Source: Elysia marginata (Eukaryota > Mollusca > Gastropoda > Plakobranchidae). From it: 22,921 bases of DNA. The DNA lies in assembly GCA_019649035.1 (NCBI GenBank), contig BMAT01008276.1:189763-212683 (forward strand), given 5' to 3'. The position numbers were made by a program, and so were the translations under genes. The notes under the pieces were generated by a model, which worked only from the letters and a program-made list of their open reading frames with translations, did no database searches and was not told the DNA's origin. Below, piece after piece: positions 1 to 6,000 of this stretch; the stretch's first letter is position 1; each line of letters begins with the position of its first letter.

Positions 1-1150
1 CCCAACTGCATTTTCCAGTTTTTATTTCAATGCAAAGCAATCGTTTAAATTATTAATTTGCGTTCTGCATAGAAGGTAAGCCTAAATTGCAATGTTCATC
101 TATTATAGTGTAAACTCTTGTAGAGGTTTGGGGAATCATTAACTTTAACTGTGTACTTGAAAAACAGCTGCAACATAAGCAGACTTTTAACTTCACGTTT
201 TAGTCCTTTTCATTTCAAATTTATAGACAGAGCTAGGGATATTGAAAAAAAAATGAATGAATCACCCTTCTTTTTTTATTTTTGGCAGCCTATTGGAGAA
301 TCCGTGTCTCTCATCACTGGGTGCATTTGTTTTTGTTTTGTTTTTGTTTTTTATTCTTGTTTTCTTTTTTAGCAGCCAAGTAGCACAGAATCGGCAATTT
401 ATTAATTACATTAGAGCGCATCTGACAAGTCTTACTGTTAGACTTTTTACCAAAGCTAGGTGAAATAACCTGCTATGTCTTACGAAGTCTAATGAGCCTG
501 CAATTGTGTTCAAGCATTGTTCTATAGTCTAGTTCACATAATTCGAACCTAGATATTCGAATACTTGCATAATTAGAAGTGGATTCAGATTTCGGATTTT
601 TATGCTTGTTTTGAATTGTATACTGATAAACAGGCCGTTTTTTTTAAAAGATAATTTGAGTGTAAATTTTGTTACCTCGGAGTTAGAAATATCCTTACTA
701 ACCTATTTTTATAATTATACTAGGCGACAAATCCATTGCAGTGCTTAAGTTTGCCTGCAGGCTATTTCCAACCAATACGCATTTGAAAGTCCCTAGGGAG
801 CAACTGTTGCAAACAACACTCTGAAGAATTCGACCTTTCATTACCTGTTGCCTGACACTTATCGGCAGTCCTGCCATTTATACAGACCAAATCACTATCA
901 GTATTATACTGATTTTTTGGACAGAATATTAGACAATACTAATTTTCTGATTTTTATTACAAAATACTGATTTTTTACTGCTTGAACCAAACTTCAAATA
1001 TAATTTCCCAGTTTTTGCCATTTTTTAATAATCTGAAAATCATGTTTTGAATACATTTACCAAAATCCTTTACAGGGAGAGTCATGTACTATTACATGAA
1101 GCATGGTATTTTTTAACTGTTGTACAATTTTTTACTTTTTTTTTTTAACA
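1..1150. other. AT-rich non-coding sequence, no gene seen
   Basis: I see no exon with credible splice sites and no open frame with protein-like composition. The stretch has many T-runs. It includes a TTCGAA-containing patch near 541-565 and a degenerate ACTGATTTTT repeat patch at about 890-985, listed separately. It is either upstream of the plus-strand gene or inside one of its early introns. Confidence 0.6.
893..985. repeat. degenerate tandem copies of ATACTGATTTTTT
   Basis: The motif ATACTGATTTTTT, or close variants such as ATACTAATTTTCTGATTTTT, recurs about three times within roughly 90 bp. This looks like an old internally repeated element or a decayed minisatellite. The family is not recognised. 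Confidence 0.45.
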
Positions 1151-1278
1151 ATTTGAATTACGATGGCCACATTAAAATGTGAGTGCTAGTTCTTTTACTC
1201 TACCGCCAGGGTTTACGAGTACTGGTACATGGTCATGCAGGAGCCTTGAGTACGGATATTTTTTCTTTACTGTTTTAG

Positions 1279-1387
1279 GGGTGGCAAGTCAGTTGACGAT
1301 CTTACTACGCCAAAATTGCGCATCACGGAACCTCATGATTCGAAAGTTGAATACCGAAAGATCCTTACGCTTTACAACAGTTTGGTT
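1279..1387 (+). other. exon-like open segment behind a good splice acceptor
   Basis: A polypyrimidine tract ending CTTTACTGTTTTAG at 1278 is followed by an open frame starting at 1280 that reads GGKSVDDLTTPKLRITEPHD and continues for about 16 more codons to a TGA at 1388-1390. The composition is polar and protein-like and the codons contain CpG. There is no convincing donor inside the segment. If real, it would be a terminal exon or part of a decayed gene. No family is recognised. It may be chance in a GC-richer patch. Confidence 0.2.
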
Positions 1388-1589
1388 TGAGCCAGGAAAT
1401 TAAATATCAAACTTAAAGATATAAAACATAGTTACGGTACTTGTAGTACGTTTTGGTTCAAATTCTTTAAAATTTTCACTTTGATCTGAGAATCTCCTTT
1501 GTTGCAGTACTGGGGCCAATCTCCGTTTCTGTAAACACTCCGTGTAGTGTTACAAATTTAAGTGGACACGTGCCAGGCGTGCCGATGCA

Positions 1590-1706
1590 ATGTTAGCCTA
1601 TTTAGACCCTTTATTGAAATGCCAGGGCTCCGGTACGCTAGAGGAATGTGAAAAATTCACGGGTCGAGAGCGGTGTAAAATTTACAGAGAACTGGTGAAA
1701 ATTTTG
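1590..1706 (+). CDS. candidate alternative first coding exon of the Par-4-like gene (unproven)
   Basis: The frame is open from 1548 to the TAA at 1734. An in-frame TAG sits just upstream at 1545-1547 and the first ATG is at 1590. From there it reads MLAYLDPLLKCQGSGTLEEC and then about 19 more residues ending ELVKIL, followed by the donor-like TTTTG|GTATGT at 1706/1707. The 39 codons end in phase 0, which is the phase needed at the acceptor of the exon at 3054. The peptide looks alpha-helical and charged, unlike the low-complexity peptides from other frames nearby. I recognise no family, and it does not resemble the SAC region of Par-4. It could instead be an exon of another gene, a relic, or chance. 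The CpG-rich setting fits a first exon. Confidence 0.25.
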
Positions 1707-1871
1707 GTATGTAGTAAACATGGCGTGTCCTGGTAATCGGCGTGTCCGTAACTTTTTCTCACTCTCCGTAACTTTCTTGCGCTGGAGTCTTCCCTAGTCT
1801 CGGATAGAATGTAGACTAAGACCAAGGCCTTGGAACTTGCCCAAATGTTTTCATATGCAGAAGTTCACAAG

Positions 1872-1968
1872 TCAAAAATTTGAAAGTTGATCGTCTTCTG
1901 CTCTCCGTTTGTCATCTAAATCTACAACCTGTAGCTTGGACCGCTCGTTTTCCATGGCCATGGTCTGA
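1872..1968 (-). other. minus-strand exon-like segment in the CpG-rich block
   Basis: On the minus strand, CCTTTTCAG at about 1969-1977 precedes a frame reading TMAMENERSKLQVVDLDDKR and about ten more charged residues to a TGA at 1872-1874. The composition is coiled-coil-like and the acceptor is plausible. No adjoining exon can be connected, and plus-strand frames in the same block look equally good. The call is weak and is recorded because nothing else explains the stretch. Confidence 0.15.
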
Positions 1969-2104
1969 AAAGGACCCCCACCTTTGAAAAAAAAATGGAA
2001 GAAAACTTGATAAGCAGAAGCTGGAGGGTCTAAAGCTAAAACGAAAAAAAAAATGAAACCTAGTCCCATAATGAATAGAATAAGAATGGCGCCCAAAACC
2101 AAAA

Positions 2105-2250
2105 GCTAGATCTTGACCTGGTCCAGGCTCTAGATCAAAATATCTTCTAGATATAGCTCTAAATCGATATTACTTGAATTGATTTATAGATCAAAGTCAT
2201 GTTTTAGAAACTTAATCTAGATTATAGATCTAGATCTAACCTATTAAACT
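2105..2250. repeat. degenerate (TAGATC)n / CTAGAT-rich tract
   Basis: CTAGATC, AGATCT and TCTAGAT variants recur throughout, and AGATCTAGATCT occurs at about 2227-2238. This is a decayed six-base satellite or microsatellite. From memory, similar CTAGAT-rich repeats are common in some gastropod genomes, which is one of the weak hints on the host. Confidence 0.55.
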
Positions 2251-2559
2251 TAGATTTTATTATAGAATTCAACAAACGAAGTTAGAAAACCGGTGAAGCT
2301 ATAATTTATAAATGTTTGTATCTCTGTCTCCCCCATCCCCTGCACCCCTTTTTAGTTGTTTAAAATTCGTCCCAAAAATCAGCCCCATTCTCGCGATCGT
2401 GAAACAGACTAGATTCAGAGACCTAAAACGCCAACAGCTGCACTAACCATTCAAATGGTGTAGTGAGCAAGCGCGGTCTTTCCTCTTTATCCGTGAGCCT
2501 TTGACAATACACGTGCTGGCGTCCTGACTCACGATTCTTTTGTATATATATATATCTCG

Positions 2560-3053
2560 ACGAAACATGGGTCTTTGGTTCCTTCAAAGTATGCATAGTG
2601 TGGAAAAGAGGGGGGGAGGGGAGACATAGCGCTTAAAAGTAATGTCTATATCATGAAAGGTTTATTTGTTAATAAAGCTAAACCTGTCACTTACAGTTAC
2701 AGTGTTAAATAGTATGTATAGTTATAGGCTCGATCAAAAGATAAACCTTAAGCACCCTTAAGCGGTAATAGTTATCTTGATTCCATGCAGTTATCTAGAT
2801 ATAACACTCACTAGAGGCTAGTATATAATTATTTTCTGGTAACTTATCTTCATGCACTGAATTATACTTAAACTTGAAAAGGAGAAAGAGATGGAGAGTT
2901 TTTGGCTGTGTGTGTTTTGTTCGTCTTTTGTTTTAATTCTTAAATATCAGTCTGTAATATTATTATTAATGCCATTGAATTCAACTGCAAAAACATATTA
3001 CCTATTGGACGAATAAAGCTATCTTATGTTATCTTAATTTTTTTTCCTTTTAG
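2560..3053. other. AT-rich intronic or upstream sequence with purine-rich run
   Basis: No gene is seen. The stretch contains a G-rich purine run near 2608-2625 and several TAGTTATAG-like AT words. It ends in the polypyrimidine tract (TTTTTTTTCCTTTTAG) that forms the acceptor of the exon at 3054. Confidence 0.5.
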
Positions 3054-3097
3054 GGGAGATCCACCACCACCTATTCACACCAGAGACGCAACAAGAG
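3054..3097 (+). CDS. PAWR exon a (44-nt small exon)
   Basis: The acceptor TTTTCCTTTTAG and the donor AAGAG|GTAATT frame a 44-nt exon that is open in phase 0 as GRSTTTYSHQRRNK plus two bases. Those two bases are completed by the C at 3720, so the phase matches the next exon exactly. The RST may align with the RRST of the vertebrate SAC region (KLREKRRSTG), which would put the SAC core at the end of the preceding, unseen exon. That alignment is too short to be firm. Confidence 0.7.
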
Positions 3098-6000
3098 GTA
3101 ATTGTGCTCATGCAGCTCTCTCTCTCTCTCCCTCTCTCCCTCGGTTCCGCCAAACACCTCTCCCTCTATCATGTCCTCCCTCCCTCTCTCTCTCTCTCTC
3201 TCTCTCGATTCCGCCAAACACCTCTCCCTTCCCCTCTATCATGTCCTTCTCTTCTCTCTCCCCCCCTCTCCCTCTATCTCTATCTCTCTGTCTTTCTGCC
3301 TCTCTCTGACTGTCTGTATGTCTCTCTCTTATCTCTTATTTTTTCCTTGTAAATTATGAGCTTTTATCAGGCAAACCAGTAATGTGTTACTGTTAGTAAA
3401 ATGTCAAACCACAAAAAGAAGTATAACAACAAAAAGAAAAAAAGTGGAAAGTAAATTGTACAACCCAAGTGAAAATTGATAAACATTCAAGTTAAAATAA
3501 TGAAAAGAGAAAGGTGTGTGTGTATGGGGGGNNNNACTGAGGTATCTCTCAGAGCATTGAAAAAACGATTTACTAATACTTTCATTTAATAAAATTATTT
3601 TAGAAATGTTGAAGGCGTGTCAATCTTCTTAGAATGTCCATTCATAGTTTCTGCATAAGGCTGAAAAATGACCAAAATATTATTTTATCAAGCAATTTTT
3701 GTTCTGTGCATTCTTATAGCCCCTCAGACCTGGAGGCTGATCTTGAGGACAATCAGGACTATGATAGTACAGTGAGTCATTCAGAAACCAATTTATCAAT
3801 GATTGGGCGCTCAGAGTCATCAGAGATGCCGTCGACATACACCACAGGACGCTCAGTGCTCCATCATCACCACCAAGCCTCAGGGATTGCTAGCGGTAAA
3901 GGCATAGGTTCATCATGCCTCCCTGAGAAAGTGTCAGGTGGCTCTTCTTTTCCTCTCAAATATTCCCCCGAGACAAATCGAGCCATGAAGTTCAGCGCAG
4001 CTAACAACATTAATACCAACACAAGCAACAACGGTTCCAGCGATGCTGACTCCTCGTCAAGGACCAACACACCGTCCACCTCGTCCTCGTCTTCTGTGTT
4101 GTCACGGTGGCGGGACTACCCGGATGTAAACTCCTCTGGTTTGCCCGGCTCCCCGAGACAAGGCTTTGGCTCATCTGCTCCTCAGCCATCCCCAGACTCT
4201 CCCAGGCGCTTTGGTTCAGCAACTCAGCAGGGTGCAGCCTCCTCTGGCACAGTGACAACCACTACAGCAACTCTGGGGCAGGAACCCCAGGCCCCATCCA
4301 CAGTTTCATCCTCTGGCTCATCATCTGGAAGCATCCATTCAAGGCCACTGGGCTTTTCAGTGTTTCGCGATGGCAGTGCAACGAGTGGTACAGGAAAATC
4401 CTCTCATTCCAGCAGTAGTTATCTCACTACAGCTTCACGCATGAGGGAAAGGGAAGGAGGAATGTCCTCTATACACACAAGGATGGCCAACTACCAGTCA
4501 CCAAGGCCCTATGGTGCATCAGCTGCTACCATTCACTCCACACAGCAGCAGCAGAGCAGTGAGGCACTATCACAGATGGAAAAGGTAAACCATTTCTTAC
4601 ATCATAACTTAAAAGCATAATTATTTTTTTATTACATGTATGTGTTTATTTATTTAATTTTATTACACAATTTTAGTCGTTTTTGGGAAATTTGGCTTTA
4701 TTACTCAGCATAACTTTGTCACCACAAGAGCAGCGCCACAAATGCCCCAGCAGACCAATACATTTGAGAGCCTTTTTTACCCTATGCAGGGTGTTGCAGG
4801 CGCATCATACATTCTTGCATTGCCTGTAGCTGGGTACCCTTTTTACAGATGACTGGACTGGGAAAAGTTAGGGTAAATCGCTTATCCAAGGCAATATAAT
4901 GTATTTATTATACAGTAACTTCCACTTAAGAATCTTTAAATTCGAAAGGGTATGAAAAAAAAGAAAAAAATCATTATGCATCACTCAAATTAAAGTAAAG
5001 TAAATCGCATTTCTAAAAGCATATTAAAATTTTGTTCCTGGCTCTTTAGTGTTGAATCTTCAGTTTTGAGACTGAATAATGACACTAAAATCTTAGTGAA
5101 AGGAATAGATCTATTCAAAGAGAAATGTTTGGCATCCTTTGTTCTAATGTTTTACAATGTTGTAAAGTTGAGTTTATATAAAATTGAAGCTGGATGATTC
5201 AAATAACTATCTTATTTGAATTATATTGATTCAGATTTCTAATCTTTTTTTTTGTAATGAATACTGCAAATTCAATGAAATTGAAAATTGGTCAAATTTT
5301 GTTCCCCTGTGGTTCAAATGACCAGAACTGCATTGTTTTTTTTTGCTTTTTTCCTACTTTTCCTGAGGCTGGAGAGGGGAAAAGGTCATATCAAGATAGT
5401 CTAAATCTTGTCAAAAAATATGAATTTTTTTATCTTAATTTCATTAATGAGCAAAGCAATCAAATATTTGCAGATCAAATTCCCTCAATCACCCTGATTA
5501 GTCTAAATCTGACAAAGCGTAAAAAAAAGCATGGCACAGAGGTTAGAATCATACAAGATTGCTTGTTTGAATAGGATTATAGGTACTGGTGTCCTTGGAA
5601 AAAAGTTCATTATGGCACATTACAGCTGCAATATCCTGCTGTATCAGTTCAGGGTAGGCCGTCGTAGGACAGGCCGAGTACTCCAACATGAGTAGATATC
5701 ATAATTCCCTATATTTTGTATGTAACTTTGTTTTGGACCGGCCCAGAACAGCAAAGCACTTGTTGAGTTCTCATGAGCCCTAACTATACAAAGAAATTAA
5801 AAGAGATAGATCATTAGAACTCTCATGCACGCGTTTGTTTACATTTTGACTGACAGGCCTTTTGAGTATAGAGGCCTAGGTTCAGGGCCTTTTTTGGGAA
5901 TCAACACTTACATACTGTTCATTTAAATTTCCTTTGTAGCAACTAGAAAAAGAACGTGAGGACAACAAACGCCTACAGCAACAATTGGACGAAAAAGACA

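Larger units (their letters stand above)
1150..2560. promoter_or_regulatory. CpG-rich block, possible promoter or 5' gene region
   Basis: CpG dinucleotides are clearly denser here, especially at 1540-1770 and 2390-2530, than in the rest of the CpG-poor AT-rich window. The block holds a CCAAT box (about 1514-1518), two perfect CACGTG E-boxes (1567-1572 and 2510-2515) and two copies of TCCGTAACTTT near 1745-1775. In animals with gene-body methylation, a local return of CpG often marks an unmethylated promoter, but a young insertion would look the same. No TATA box or initiator could be assigned with confidence. TATATATATATCTCGACG at about 2541-2560 is a simple repeat as much as a TATA box. Confidence 0.35.
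3098..3719 (+). other. PAWR intron with CT-rich minisatellite and 4-N gap
   Basis: This 622-bp intron starts GTAATT and ends CATTCTTATAG. It holds the CT-rich repeat described separately, an A-rich patch (3410-3450), a short GT run and a sequencing or assembly gap of four Ns at 3532-3535 next to a G run. Confidence 0.7.
4585..5939 (+). other. PAWR intron with repeat fragments
   Basis: This 1355-bp intron begins GTAAAC and ends TTTCCTTTGTAG. It contains a dispersed repeat fragment (4688-4725), a SINE-like core (4829-4893), a fragment AACTTCCACTTAAGAATC at about 4918 that may belong to a TIR element, and a GC/CpG-richer patch of unknown origin around 5640-5890. No coding sequence is seen. Confidence 0.6.

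Noticed and set aside
2541-2570. TATATATATA followed by an ATG at 2567 as a core promoter and start
   Set aside because: The TA run is a microsatellite, the frame after the ATG ends in about 21 codons in a G-rich repeat, and its only donor gives a phase that does not fit the exon at 3054.
3102-3359. Open frames rich in Ser/Leu/Pro through the CT repeat
   Set aside because: They are translations of a simple pyrimidine repeat and lie inside an intron with good splice sites on both sides.
3634-3719. ATG-initiated extension in frame with the 3720 exon
   Set aside because: The bases before 3720 are AT-rich intron ending in CATTCTTATAG, and the phase fits the upstream 44-nt exon, so this ATG is not taken as the start.
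4010-4418. Alternative and antisense open frames across the 3720-4584 exon
   Set aside because: They are shadows of the Ser-rich coding frame, with no splice or homology support.
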